A stretch of DNA of 15,376 nt from DATHSN01 sp035464115 (lineage in GTDB: Bacteria; Actinomycetota; Acidimicrobiia; Acidimicrobiales; SKKL01), in assembly GCA_035464115.1 (NCBI GenBank), contig DATHSN010000141.1:1-15376 (forward strand), given 5' to 3'. The notes under the pieces were generated by a model. It was not told the DNA's origin. It made no database searches and worked only from the letters and a program-made list of their open reading frames with translations. The position numbers and the translations under genes are program-made. Shown piece by piece: positions 5,929-12,820 of this stretch. Positions within the stretch are counted from its first letter, which is position 1. Each line of letters starts with the position of its first letter.

Positions 5929-7271
5929 CAGCGTTGGGTGTCGGGACTCTGACGCAGGAGCGAGGGCAGGTCGATGGTGGTGGCGAGCTCCACCAGGGGG
6001 CTCCGCCACGGCGCCGAGCCCATCTCGCCGTCGGGCGCGGCGACGCGGAGGCGCCCCGCGGTGGCGTCGTGCCAGACCGCGACGGTGCCGTCGGCGCCGA
6101 ACGCCATGCCGGGCGCCGGGCCACCCCACCCGGCGAACGGGCCGAGGGGCGCCGGGTCACGACCGGTCTGCATCCACCACAGCGTGCTGTCGCCCCGCGC
6201 CTCCTGGGTGACCACGAGCGCACGGTCGCCGGACGGGCCGATCGCGCCGCGGAACACGAATGACCCGTCGAAGTCGGTGGCCATGAGCGGGAGCACCCGG
6301 CCGCTGCCGACGTCGGTGACCGCCACCTCGCAGCGCCCGACGTCGTCGCACGAGCGCACGAGCAGGAGGTCATCGGCGACGCCCGCCACCCGTCCCCGGG
6401 TGACTCGGCGGACCGACCCGTCGGGGGCGAGCGCGTAGGCGCCGTCGGGGGTGTTCACGACCACCTCGTCGCCCAGGCGGCCCACGACCTCGCTCCAGCC
6501 CGACAGCGCCACCGGATCCCCGTACCCGGACGCGTGGACGGGGACGGCCCACTGCCCGTCGCTGTCGGACATCACGAGCACGTCGGGCGCGAGCGGCCAC
6601 CAGTCGACCGCGGGGCCCCCGGGCGCGTCCACGGTCGTCCACGGCTCGGCGTCGGTCGACTCGGGGCCCAGCAACCAGAGCCCCCCGCGGTGGGGGACGA
6701 CGATGGTGCCGTCGACGAGGAACGCCCACTCCGCCGGGGCACCGTCGGGCAGCGGCACGTCGACCCGCGCGCCGGTGTCGAGGTCGACTACCACCAGCGC
6801 ATCGCGCTGGATCGCGAGCGCCGCCAGCCCCGTCGCGACGTCGAGGGCCTGCTCGGCGTCGACCGAGCGCTCCACGGTGCGCGCCGGGGCGGTCGTCGCG
6901 GGCGCGTCGGGGTCGGGGCGCGACGCCGTCGGGGGCGCGGTCGACGGCACCGGCTCGACGTCCGGATCGGCGCTGTCCGGGTCGGCGACGTCCGGGACGG
7001 GAGCGGGGGCGGCGTCGTCGCCACCGCCGTCGGCGCCGCCGGTGGCGACGAGCCACACCACGAGCGCACCGACGAGGGCCACGACGGCGAGGACGCCGCC
7101 CCGCCGGTCGCCGCCCACCGACACGGTCCCGGTGCCGGACGCCGGCCCCGGCGCTTCCCCGGAGTGCCCAGCGCCGGTCAGCGCGTCGGCGCTGGTGCCG
7201 CACGCCCGGCAGCGGCGCGCCCCCCACGGGAGCCGCCGGCCACAGCCCGGGCAGTCGGTGACATCGGCCAC
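5928..7271 (-). CDS. Zinc-ribbon, single-TM protein with probable extracytoplasmic beta-propeller
   Basis: This 447-residue protein begins with a short cytoplasmic zinc ribbon: Cys7, Cys10, Cys21 and Cys24 in CPGCGRRLPWGARRCRAC. After a flexible linker comes one TM helix (about 58-78), then a Pro/Asp/Ala/Thr-rich stalk (80-135). The remaining 300 residues lie outside the membrane and read as repeated beta strands (ALVVVDLDTG, GTIVVPHRGGLWLLG, DGAYALAPDGSVRRV, GTVAVWHDATAGRLRVAAPDG), as in WD40/PQQ-like propellers. Cys308 and Cys314 could form a disulfide. The start is GTG 7271, placed 6 nt after a TACGGT box, which suggests a leaderless transcript. It is first in the apparent operon with the diguanylate cyclase and YibE/F. 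I know of no characterised protein of this exact layout; a sensing or envelope-scaffold role is inferred from architecture. Confidence 0.8.
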   Translation of the reverse strand: MADVTDCPGCGRRLPWGARRCRACGTSADALTGAGHSGEAPGPASGTGTVSVGGDRRGGVLAVVALVGALVVWLVATGGADGGGDDAAPAPVPDVADPDSADPDVEPVPSTAPPTASRPDPDAPATTAPARTVERSVDAEQALDVATGLAALAIQRDALVVVDLDTGARVDVPLPDGAPAEWAFLVDGTIVVPHRGGLWLLGPESTDAEPWTTVDAPGGPAVDWWPLAPDVLVMSDSDGQWAVPVHASGYGDPVALSGWSEVVGRLGDEVVVNTPDGAYALAPDGSVRRVTRGRVAGVADDLLLVRSCDDVGRCEVAVTDVGSGRVLPLMATDFDGSFVFRGAIGPSGDRALVVTQEARGDSTLWWMQTGRDPAPLGPFAGWGGPAPGMAFGADGTVAVWHDATAGRLRVAAPDGEMGSAPWRSPLVELATTIDLPSLLRQSPDTQR

Positions 7272-7277
7272 CCGAGC

Positions 7278-7283
7278 ACCGTA
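7278..7283 (-). promoter_or_regulatory. Candidate -10 box (TACGGT) for the propeller-DGC-YibE/F operon
   Basis: TACGGT on the minus strand fits TAnnnT and ends 6 nt before GTG 7271. Transcription would then begin at or next to the start codon (leaderless). No convincing -35 is seen. Confidence 0.5.
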
Positions 7284-7343
7284 GGCCCCTCGCCGTCGAC
7301 CGCGACGGCGCCCCCGGGCTCCACCATCGCGGCCCCGGTGGCC

Positions 7344-7349
7344 TACCGT
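7344..7349 (+). promoter_or_regulatory. Candidate -10 box (TACCGT) for the 133-residue membrane protein
   Basis: TACCGT fits TAnnnT and ends 9 nt before ATG 7359, again predicting a leaderless mRNA. It lies in the 87-bp divergent region 7272-7358, which it shares with the opposing operon promoter. Confidence 0.5.
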
Positions 7350-7358
7350 TGCAGACCG

Positions 7359-7760
7359 ATGGAGACCCCCCTCGACACCTCCTCGGTCATCGCGCCCCCG
7401 CGCTCGCCGGCCGACCGCGCCATGCGACGCTTGCTCCGGCTCCCCGACGACGCCCCGCGGTGCAGCCTGTTCGCGGCCCAGAGCCTGTTCGGCAAGTCGG
7501 TCGCCATCTCGGGCATTCGCTGTCTCATCACCTACATCGCCCTGCCGCTGCTGCGGCCGATCATCGACCTCAGCGGCGGTGTCGGGCCGGTGCTCGGCCT
7601 GATCGTCGGCGCGGTGTCGGCGGTGTTCATCGTGCTCGGGGTGCGCCGCTTCTTCGCCGCCGACCACAAGTGGCGCTGGTGGTACACCGGCATCGGTGGC
7701 GCCATCCTCGTGCTGCTCACCGTGCAGGCGGTCATCGACGTCGCCACCCTGGTCGGGTAG
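7359..7760 (+). CDS. Small membrane protein of unknown function (133 residues)
   Basis: I do not recognise a named family. The first 45 residues are cytoplasmic-looking, with Pro and Arg (RSPADRAMRRLLRLPDDAP). They are followed by three probable TM helices near 47-69, 74-95 and 108-128. Between the second and third is a short basic/aromatic loop, RRFFAADHKWRWWY. Cys35 and Cys54 are the only cysteines. The final helix is followed by only a few residues. ATG 7359 is chosen because the TM-bearing frame has its natural start there and a -10-like box lies 9 nt upstream; no Shine-Dalgarno is needed if the mRNA is leaderless. It stands alone between a divergent operon and a tRNA gene, so context says little about its role. 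Codon use matches the neighbours. Confidence 0.75.
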   Translation: METPLDTSSVIAPPRSPADRAMRRLLRLPDDAPRCSLFAAQSLFGKSVAISGIRCLITYIALPLLRPIIDLSGGVGPVLGLIVGAVSAVFIVLGVRRFFAADHKWRWWYTGIGGAILVLLTVQAVIDVATLVG

Positions 7761-7765
7761 CGAAC

Positions 7766-7779
7766 CTCCGGGGGCGGAG
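7766..7779 (+). terminator. Short GC hairpin after the 133-residue protein gene
   Basis: CTCCG-GGGG-CGGAG forms a perfect 5-bp stem starting 6 nt after the stop codon at 7760. There is no T-run, so it would be a weak or non-canonical terminator. Confidence 0.3.
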
Positions 7780-7807
7780 CACCGCGCCGCCCGTCGACGT
7801 CAGCGCG

Positions 7808-7813
7808 TAGCCT
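7808..7813 (+). promoter_or_regulatory. Candidate -10 box (TAGCCT) for tRNA-Val
   Basis: TAGCCT fits TAnnnT and ends 12 nt before the first base of the tRNA, leaving room for a short 5' leader. Confidence 0.45.
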
Positions 7814-7825
7814 GTCGCCGGTCCG

Positions 7826-7899
7826 GGGCCGATAGCTCAGCTGGTCAGAGCACCGCCCTTACAAGGCGATGGTCGGGGGTTCGAGTCCCTCTCGGCCCA
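7826..7899 (+). tRNA. tRNA-Val (anticodon TAC)
   Basis: A 74-nt cloverleaf folds cleanly. The acceptor stem is GGGCCGA (7826-7832) with TCGGCCC (7892-7898). The D arm is GCTC/GAGC (7835-7838 with 7848-7851). The anticodon arm is CCGCC/GGCGA around loop CTTACAA, with anticodon TAC at 7860-7862. The T arm is GGGGG/CCCTC around TTCGAGT (7875-7891). The discriminator base is A7899. The outermost anticodon-stem pair (C7853 with A7869) is mismatched. The bases after the discriminator are CCC, so the CCA end is not encoded and must be added by nucleotidyltransferase. Decoding of GTA and, with U34 modification, other Val codons is expected from the anticodon. Confidence 0.95.
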
Positions 7900-7927
7900 C
7901 CCGGCGAGATCGCCCCGCCCCGGCGCG

Positions 7928-7941
7928 GCCGCCCGCGCGGC
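7928..7941 (+). other. GC hairpin downstream of tRNA-Val
   Basis: GCCGC-CCGC-GCGGC forms a perfect 5-bp stem 28 nt after the tRNA. It could help end or process the tRNA transcript. No T-run follows, and such stems arise easily at this GC content. Confidence 0.25.
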
Positions 7942-7979
7942 GCGCTCGTGGCGGTGGCGCGTCCCGCGACGGCTCAAGG

Positions 7980-7997
7980 CGGCGGCCCGAACCGCCG
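7980..7997 (+). other. GC hairpin just upstream of the four-TM protein start
   Basis: CGGCGG-CCCGAA-CCGCCG is a perfect 6-bp stem with a 6-nt loop, ending 10 nt before GTG 8008. It may act as a terminator for the tRNA transcript or affect initiation of the next gene. Confidence 0.3.
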
Positions 7998-8007
7998 ATG
8001 GGGCGGT

Positions 8008-9159
8008 GTGCAGGTCCTCGGCGCGCGTGCGCTCACCATCGTTGCCGGACTGCTCGCGGCCGTGGCGCTGGTGGTGCTCGGGGTGACGAGTGCCGCCCTC
8101 GACGGTGCGGTCACCGAGGGCGCCGTCGCCGAGCTCGTGCGCACCGAGGGCGTGGCCGAGCCGCTCACCGATGTCCTGGCCGACGCCGCCGCCGGACTGG
8201 TCGCGCCCGCGACCATCGACCCGTCGCCCGCGCACCGCGCCGCCGAGCGGGCCCTCGACGACCCCGACCTGGTGGACGTGGTCGGGGTGGCGCTGGTCGA
8301 TGCCCACGCCGCCTGGGTCGACGGGGACCCGCTGGTGGTGCGCCTCGCCCCGGGCCCGACCACGACGCCCCTGATCGGGGGCATCCGCGACATCGACGCC
8401 GACCTGGCGCGTGCGGTGCCCGACTCGCGTGTGGCGCGGCCGGCGGCGGCGACCATCGACGTCCCGACCGCGTCCGACGTCCGACGGGCCCACGACCTCG
8501 CCCGGCTGGGCCTCGTCGTCGCCCTGCTGGGGATGCTGGGTGCCGTCGCCGTTCCCGGCGACCGGGCCCGGGCCCTCGACCGGATCGGTCGGGTGGTCCT
8601 CGTCCTCGGTGCCGGCCTCGCCGTGGTCGGGCTGGGGACGTCGTTGCTGGGCGAGGTCGGCGCCGACGGCGCAGGCGGCATCGCCCTCACCCTCGTGGCG
8701 GCCGACCGGGCCGCGTGGCTGGCGGCGGCGGGGTTCGCGGTGGTGGTCGGGGCGACGGCGGTGCTGCTCGGCCGGCACGCCCTGCCCGCCGTCGACCGGT
8801 CGCTGCGCCGCCGGGCCCGACGTCGCGCCGACGACGCGCCGGCGCGCACCGGCACCGTCAAGCGCGCCGCGCCCGCCGCCCGCCAGGCCGCGATGGACGC
8901 CTTCTTCGATCCCGACGCGACCGACGCTGGCCCCGACGACGACGGCCGGGCCGACCCGTCCGTCGACGACCCCACCGGCGCCGACACCGTTGCCGACGAC
9001 GACGAGGTGCCGAGGCCACGCCGTCCGGCACCGGCGCGCGCGTCGGGCGACGCCGAGACCGACGCCCGGGCCGCGGCCCGCGAGGCCGACCGGCGGGCTG
9101 CGCTCGAGCGCATCGACGGCACGTCGGCCACGCCGCTGCGGACCCACCTGCGCCGCTGA
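8008..9159 (+). CDS. Four-TM membrane protein with extracytoplasmic domain and acidic tail
   Basis: Predicted 383-residue inner-membrane protein of unknown function. TM1 (about 8-28) follows a very short N-terminus. Residues 30-163 form an Ala/Asp/Val-rich domain that should face outside. TM2 to TM4 lie near 165-183, 196-214 and 236-254. After a basic cluster (SLRRRARRRADD, positive-inside), the cytoplasmic tail is highly acidic (301-333, many Asp) and ends in an Arg/Ala-rich helix-like segment (350-372). I chose GTG 8008 because it places TM1 right at the N-terminus; in-frame starts further upstream would extend into the tRNA flank. No Shine-Dalgarno is clear, so the start is uncertain. The next gene begins 82 nt later on the same strand. 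The tail looks disordered and could bind a basic partner; this is inference only. Confidence 0.72.
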   Translation: MQVLGARALTIVAGLLAAVALVVLGVTSAALDGAVTEGAVAELVRTEGVAEPLTDVLADAAAGLVAPATIDPSPAHRAAERALDDPDLVDVVGVALVDAHAAWVDGDPLVVRLAPGPTTTPLIGGIRDIDADLARAVPDSRVARPAAATIDVPTASDVRRAHDLARLGLVVALLGMLGAVAVPGDRARALDRIGRVVLVLGAGLAVVGLGTSLLGEVGADGAGGIALTLVAADRAAWLAAAGFAVVVGATAVLLGRHALPAVDRSLRRRARRRADDAPARTGTVKRAAPAARQAAMDAFFDPDATDAGPDDDGRADPSVDDPTGADTVADDDEVPRPRRPAPARASGDAETDARAAAREADRRAALERIDGTSATPLRTHLRR

Positions 9160-9241
9160 TCGACGCGGTCTCCGGCGCTGTGGTCGGGTGCGCCGCCAGC
9201 GGGCATGCTGGGGCGCCGTCGCCCACACCGACCGGAGGCCC

Positions 9242-9955
9242 ATGACCGTCCTCGAGCAGCTGCTCGTCGTCCAGCAGCACGACACCACCGCCGACCAGCT
9301 CCGGCACCGTCGGGCCACCCTGCCCGCCCGCCAGGCGCTCCGCGACCTCGACGCCCGGTCGGCGGCGCTCGGGTCGCGCCGAGCCGAGGCCGAGGCTCGT
9401 CGCGCCGAGCTGCTCCGCGATCAGCGCCGCGTCGAGGACGAGCTGGCCCGCGTCGAGGCCAAGCGGAAGGAGACCGACACCACCCTCTACAGCGGCTCGG
9501 TGCGCGCCCCCCGCGAGCTGCAGGCCCTCCAGGACGAGCTGGCCGCCCTCGCCCGGCGGATCGACCAGCTCGAGAACGAGGTGCTCGAGGTGCTCACCGA
9601 GCTCGAGCCGGTGGAGTCCGAGCTCGCCGAGCTCGACACCCAGCAGGGCGCGGTCGACGTCGAACGTGAGCGCGCCACCGCCGAGCTGGCCGAGTCCGAG
9701 GCGGCGGTCGACGCCGAGCTCGCCGAGGTGACCCGCGCCCGCGACGAGGCGGCCGCCGACCTGAGCGCCGAGCACCTCGCCGACTACGACGACCGGCGCC
9801 GCCGCCTCGGCGGGGTGGCCGTCGCCCGCCTCGTCGGCACCTCCTGCGGGGGCTGCCACCTCACGTTGTCGGCGGTGGAGATCGACCGGTTGCGCAAGCT
9901 CCCGGCCGGCGAGACCGTCGCCTGTGAGGAGTGCGGCCGTCTCCTCGTGCGCTGA
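9242..9955 (+). CDS. Coiled-coil / C4 zinc-ribbon protein (CT398-like, Rv2229c-like)
   Basis: This 237-residue cytoplasmic protein has a long antiparallel coiled coil (about 5-180, rich in Glu, Arg, Leu and Ala heptads). A C-terminal zinc ribbon follows: Cys202 and Cys205 in SCGGCH, then Cys228 and Cys231 in CEEC. This is the layout of the zf-RING_7/CT398 family, widespread in actinobacteria and of unproven function; a nucleic-acid or protein-binding adaptor role has been suggested. The family motif LYSGSVRAPRELQALQDE is intact at 82-99. GGAGG (9234-9238) precedes ATG 9242 closely. Its stop overlaps the next start by one base (TGATG), so the downstream membrane protein is translationally coupled. 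In mycobacteria the homologue Rv2229c lies beside a protein with a CobC-type phosphatase domain, and here a histidine phosphatase follows two genes on. Confidence 0.88.
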   Translation: MTVLEQLLVVQQHDTTADQLRHRRATLPARQALRDLDARSAALGSRRAEAEARRAELLRDQRRVEDELARVEAKRKETDTTLYSGSVRAPRELQALQDELAALARRIDQLENEVLEVLTELEPVESELAELDTQQGAVDVERERATAELAESEAAVDAELAEVTRARDEAAADLSAEHLADYDDRRRRLGGVAVARLVGTSCGGCHLTLSAVEIDRLRKLPAGETVACEECGRLLVR

Positions 9956-10455
9956 TGCTGCTCTGGTTCGCCGGGCTCGGCTTCGTGTCGGTGGTGCTGG
10001 TGTTCCGCAGCCCCGCGCTCGACTACCGCATGGTGGTGCTCGGCTCGGTGCTGCCCCTCGTCGAGGCGCTCACCGGCGGCCCCAAGGTCCTGCACACCCT
10101 GCTCGGACCGGTCGTGGTGCTCACCGTGGTGATGCTCGCCACCCGCAACCGCCGCCTGGTGCGGCGGCGGTGGCTCGGGCTGCCGATCGGGCTGTTCGTG
10201 CACCTGGTGCTCGATGCCAGCTGGGCCGACCGCGACCTGTTCTGGTGGCCGGCGTTCGGGTGGTCGTTCCCCACCACCCAGCTCCCCGAGCTCGAGCGGG
10301 GCCTGGGTGCCATCGTGGTGATGGAGCTCATCGGCGCGGCGGCCATCGTGTGGTCGTGGCGGCGCTTCGGGCTCGACGACCCGGCGCGGCGCGAGCTGTT
10401 CGTCCGCCACGGTCGCCTCGACCGGGCCCTGGTCGGCGAGGGCGGCGGCTCGTGA
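9955..10455 (+). CDS. Small YdjM/DUF457-like membrane protein (putative metal-dependent hydrolase)
   Basis: Integral membrane protein of 166 residues with about four TM segments (near 2-17, 26-40, 50-64 and 115-135) and short hydrophobic stretches between. Conserved-looking polar residues inside the hydrophobic part are Asp23 (ALDYR), His47 (KVLHTLLGP) and His83/Asp87 (FVHLVLDASW). This arrangement recalls the membrane-bound YdjM/DUF457 metal-dependent hydrolase family, though the match is by eye. ATG 9955 overlaps the upstream stop as TGATG and lacks its own Shine-Dalgarno. An in-frame GTG at 9931 would add eight residues and sits just after GAGGAG, too close to serve. It sits in an apparent operon between the zinc-ribbon protein and the histidine phosphatase (28-nt gap). 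The substrate is unknown. Confidence 0.65.
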   Translation: MLLWFAGLGFVSVVLVFRSPALDYRMVVLGSVLPLVEALTGGPKVLHTLLGPVVVLTVVMLATRNRRLVRRRWLGLPIGLFVHLVLDASWADRDLFWWPAFGWSFPTTQLPELERGLGAIVVMELIGAAAIVWSWRRFGLDDPARRELFVRHGRLDRALVGEGGGS

Positions 10456-10483
10456 CGGCCCGGCCGACCACCCGGAGGCGTCC

Positions 10484-11077
10484 GTGCTGATCATCGTGCG
10501 CCACGGCCGCACCGAGGCCAACGCCCGGGGGCTGCTGCTCGGGCACCTCGACCCCGACCTCGACCCCGAGGGCGAGGCCCAGGCCGCCGCGGCAGCCGCC
10601 TGGCTCGGCCCGGTGGCGCGGGTGGTCTCGTCGCCGCTGGTGCGCGCCCGGCGCACCGCCGAGGCGTTCGGCGTCGACGTCGAGCTCGACGAGCGGTGGG
10701 TCGAGCTCGACTACGGCTCGCTCGACGGCACCCCGGTGGCCGACGTCCCGGCCGAGACGTGGGCGGCCTGGCGGGCCGACGCCGACTTCGCCCCGCCGGG
10801 CGGCGAGTCGCACGCGCAGCTGCGTCGCCGGGTGGTCGCGGCGGCCACCGAGCTGCTCGACGACGCCGCCCGGAGCGACGTCGTGGTGGTCACCCACGTC
10901 TCGCCGATCAAGGCGGTGCTCGGCTGGGTGCTCGACGTCCCCGAGGCGGCGGCGTGGCGCACCCGGGTCGGTCAGCCGTCGATCAGCCGGATCGGCGTCG
11001 GCGCCCAGGGTCCGGTGCTGGTGTCGTTCAACGAGTGCCCGCCGGGCTCGGTGGCCGGTCCGGGCCTGCTGCCCTGA
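10484..11077 (+). CDS. Histidine phosphatase family protein (phosphoglycerate mutase-like)
   Basis: A 197-residue cytoplasmic phosphohydrolase of histidine phosphatase branch 1 (the GpmB/CobC type). The catalytic RHG box is at 6-8, in VRHGRTEAN, with nucleophile His7. Arg54 lies in SSPLVRARRTAE, the acid/base Glu74 in WVELDYGSLDG, and the second histidine His138 in VVTHVSPIKAVLG. All pocket residues expected for activity are present. The substrate cannot be told; alpha-ribazole phosphate, phosphoglycerate and generic phosphoesters are options. The start is GTG 10484, 5 nt after GGAGG (10474-10478). It is last in an apparent operon with the zinc-ribbon and YdjM-like genes and faces the Na+/phosphate cotransporter gene tail to tail across 39 bp. 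Confidence 0.92.
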   Translation: MLIIVRHGRTEANARGLLLGHLDPDLDPEGEAQAAAAAAWLGPVARVVSSPLVRARRTAEAFGVDVELDERWVELDYGSLDGTPVADVPAETWAAWRADADFAPPGGESHAQLRRRVVAAATELLDDAARSDVVVVTHVSPIKAVLGWVLDVPEAAAWRTRVGQPSISRIGVGAQGPVLVSFNECPPGSVAGPGLLP

Positions 11078-11085
11078 GACCCGGT

Positions 11086-11097
11086 CCCCGATCGGGG
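11086..11097. terminator. Palindrome between convergent genes, possible shared terminator
   Basis: CCCCGATCGGGG is a perfect 12-bp palindrome in the 39-bp gap between two convergent genes. As RNA it gives at best a 4-bp stem with a GATC loop. It has no T-run, so Rho-independent termination is doubtful, but the site is right for a bidirectional stop. Confidence 0.3.
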
Positions 11098-11116
11098 CGC
11101 CCGGTCGACCACGGGC

Positions 11117-12805
11117 TCAGCTCGCGCGGGGCGGGCTGATGGAGCGCTGGACGGCGCGGGCGATGCGGCGGCAGATCCGATGGACGAGCCGCAGGCTCTC
11201 CACCAGCTCGACCTCGAGGGTGTAGGCCGCCACCCGCTGGGGGCCGGCCTCGGACAGGCGCGACGCCAGGTGCAGGTCCGCGGCGCGGTCCTGCTCGCGG
11301 AACTCGGCCTTGGACCGGATGACCATCTCGGCGGCGTCGGCGTCGCGCTCGCCCAACGCGCCCAGGGTGCCGTCGAGGGCCTCCAACGCGGCGGTGTGCA
11401 GGTCCTCGAGCTGCTGTCGGGTCTCGGGGCCCACGGTCAACCCGGCCGCCAGGCGGCGTCGACCGATGGCCACCAGGTCGGTCTCGACGACGTCGGCGAG
11501 GCGCTCGAGCTCGTTGGCCACCTCGAGGAGCCCGACCAGCTCGTCGCGCTGCTCGTCGTCGAGCGGGCCGCGGCTGACGTCGGCGAGGTAGGCGAGGACC
11601 GCGGCGTGGCGACGGTCGACCTCGTCGTCGAGCTCGGCGAGGCGGTCGAGATCGGTGGTCGAGCCGTCGATGGTGTCGACCAGCGAGCGCTCCACCATCT
11701 CGCGGATGTGCAGGCCGAGGCCGAGCAGCTCGCGGCGGGTCCCCTCCAGGGCGAGGACCGGCGTGGCGATGGCCGCGGGGTCGAGGGCCGAGGGGGACGG
11801 CTCGTCGCGGAGCCGGTCGGGGACCAGGCGTCGGGCGAGCGAGACCAGCGGGGTGAGCAGGGCGAGGAACACGACGGTGTTGACCGCGTTGAACACCGTG
11901 TGGGCGCTGGCGAGCTGGCGGGGCGTGGCCAGGTCGGTGGCGCTCGGTGACAGCTCCCGCACGATCGCGGCGAGCGGCGCCAGCAGGATGATCCACGCGA
12001 CGGCGCCGAGGAGGTTGACGAGCACGTGGACCGCCGCAGCCCGCTGGGCCTCCCGGCCCCGCCCGATGCCGGCCAGCACCGCGGTGACGCACGTGCCGAT
12101 GTTGGCCCCGAGGATGATGGCGATGCCGGTCTCGAGGTCGAGGAGGCCCTCACCGGCCATCACCACGACGATGCCGGTGGTCGCGCTCGACGACTGGACC
12201 AGCCCGGTGAAGAGGGCTCCGGCGGCGAGGGCGAGGACCGGCGCGCCGCTGCTCCCGAGGCGGTCGAGCAGCGGCTCGTAGGTGCCGAGGGGTGACATCG
12301 ACTCGCTCATGACGTCCATGCCGAGGAAGACCAGGCCCAGTCCGACCGTGGCGCTGCCGAGCAGGCGGAGCCGGTCACGTCGGGCCAGCGCCGCGAGCGC
12401 GGCGCCGGCCGCGAGCAGGCCGAGCGCGTAGGCGGTGATGTCGAGGGCGATCACCTGGGCGGTGACGGTGGTGCCGAGGTTGGCCCCGATGATGACGGGC
12501 GCGGCCTGGGTGAGCGACAGCAGGCTCGCCGACACGAAGCCCACCACCACGACGGTGGTGACCGACGACGACTGGATGATGGCGGTGGTGAGCGCGCCGG
12601 TGCCCATCCCCGTGAACCGGTTGGTGGAGAACCGGGCCAGGGTGGCCCGCAGCCGATCGCCGGCGAGGGCCTTGAGGGCGTCGGTGGTGCGGCCCATCCC
12701 CAACAGGAACAGGGTGAGCCCGCCGGCCAGGCCCATGACGAGGAGGGTCCAGTCGATGTCGGTGGTGGAGGTGATCCCTCCGGCCTGACCCAGGACCGTC
12801 CCCAT
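11117..12805 (-). CDS. Na+/phosphate cotransporter with C-terminal PhoU-like domain
   Basis: Imports phosphate with sodium across the cytoplasmic membrane; 562 residues, usual for bacterial NptA/YjbB-type Na/Pi cotransporters. The membrane half (about 18-325) contains the two inverted-repeat signatures: QSSSVTT (78-84) with GANLGTTVTA (107-116), and QSSSATTG (204-211) with GANIGTCVTA (233-242). Another helix pair surrounds SAHTVFNAVNTVVFLALL (300-317). The cytoplasmic C-terminus (about 350-550) is helical, with charged heptads (HIREMVERSLVD, ANELERLADVVETD), as in PhoU, and probably regulates transport. ATG 12805 lies 9 nt after a TAGCCT box and only 12 nt after the stop of the HAD phosphatase gene, so it may be both read through from upstream and separately promoted. 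No Shine-Dalgarno is visible. The family call is very secure. Confidence 0.95.
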   Translation of the reverse strand: MGTVLGQAGGITSTTDIDWTLLVMGLAGGLTLFLLGMGRTTDALKALAGDRLRATLARFSTNRFTGMGTGALTTAIIQSSSVTTVVVVGFVSASLLSLTQAAPVIIGANLGTTVTAQVIALDITAYALGLLAAGAALAALARRDRLRLLGSATVGLGLVFLGMDVMSESMSPLGTYEPLLDRLGSSGAPVLALAAGALFTGLVQSSSATTGIVVVMAGEGLLDLETGIAIILGANIGTCVTAVLAGIGRGREAQRAAAVHVLVNLLGAVAWIILLAPLAAIVRELSPSATDLATPRQLASAHTVFNAVNTVVFLALLTPLVSLARRLVPDRLRDEPSPSALDPAAIATPVLALEGTRRELLGLGLHIREMVERSLVDTIDGSTTDLDRLAELDDEVDRRHAAVLAYLADVSRGPLDDEQRDELVGLLEVANELERLADVVETDLVAIGRRRLAAGLTVGPETRQQLEDLHTAALEALDGTLGALGERDADAAEMVIRSKAEFREQDRAADLHLASRLSEAGPQRVAAYTLEVELVESLRLVHRICRRIARAVQRSISPPRAS

Positions 12806-12814
12806 GGACGGTCG

Positions 12815-12820
12815 AGGCTA
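12815..12820 (-). promoter_or_regulatory. Candidate -10 box (TAGCCT) of the Na+/phosphate cotransporter gene
   Basis: TAGCCT fits TAnnnT and ends 9 nt before ATG 12805, predicting a leaderless mRNA. Its TAG is also the stop codon of the upstream HAD gene, so both signals share the same bases. Confidence 0.5.

Noticed and set aside
3626..6211. Long plus-strand open frame of 861 codons opposite the GGDEF gene
   Set aside because: It reads as Gly/Arg/His-rich repeats without domain signatures, while the minus strand encodes intact GAF and GGDEF domains.
7826..7899. tRNA as an integration site for a mobile element
   Set aside because: No integrase, no direct repeat of the tRNA 3' end and no base-composition shift are visible nearby.
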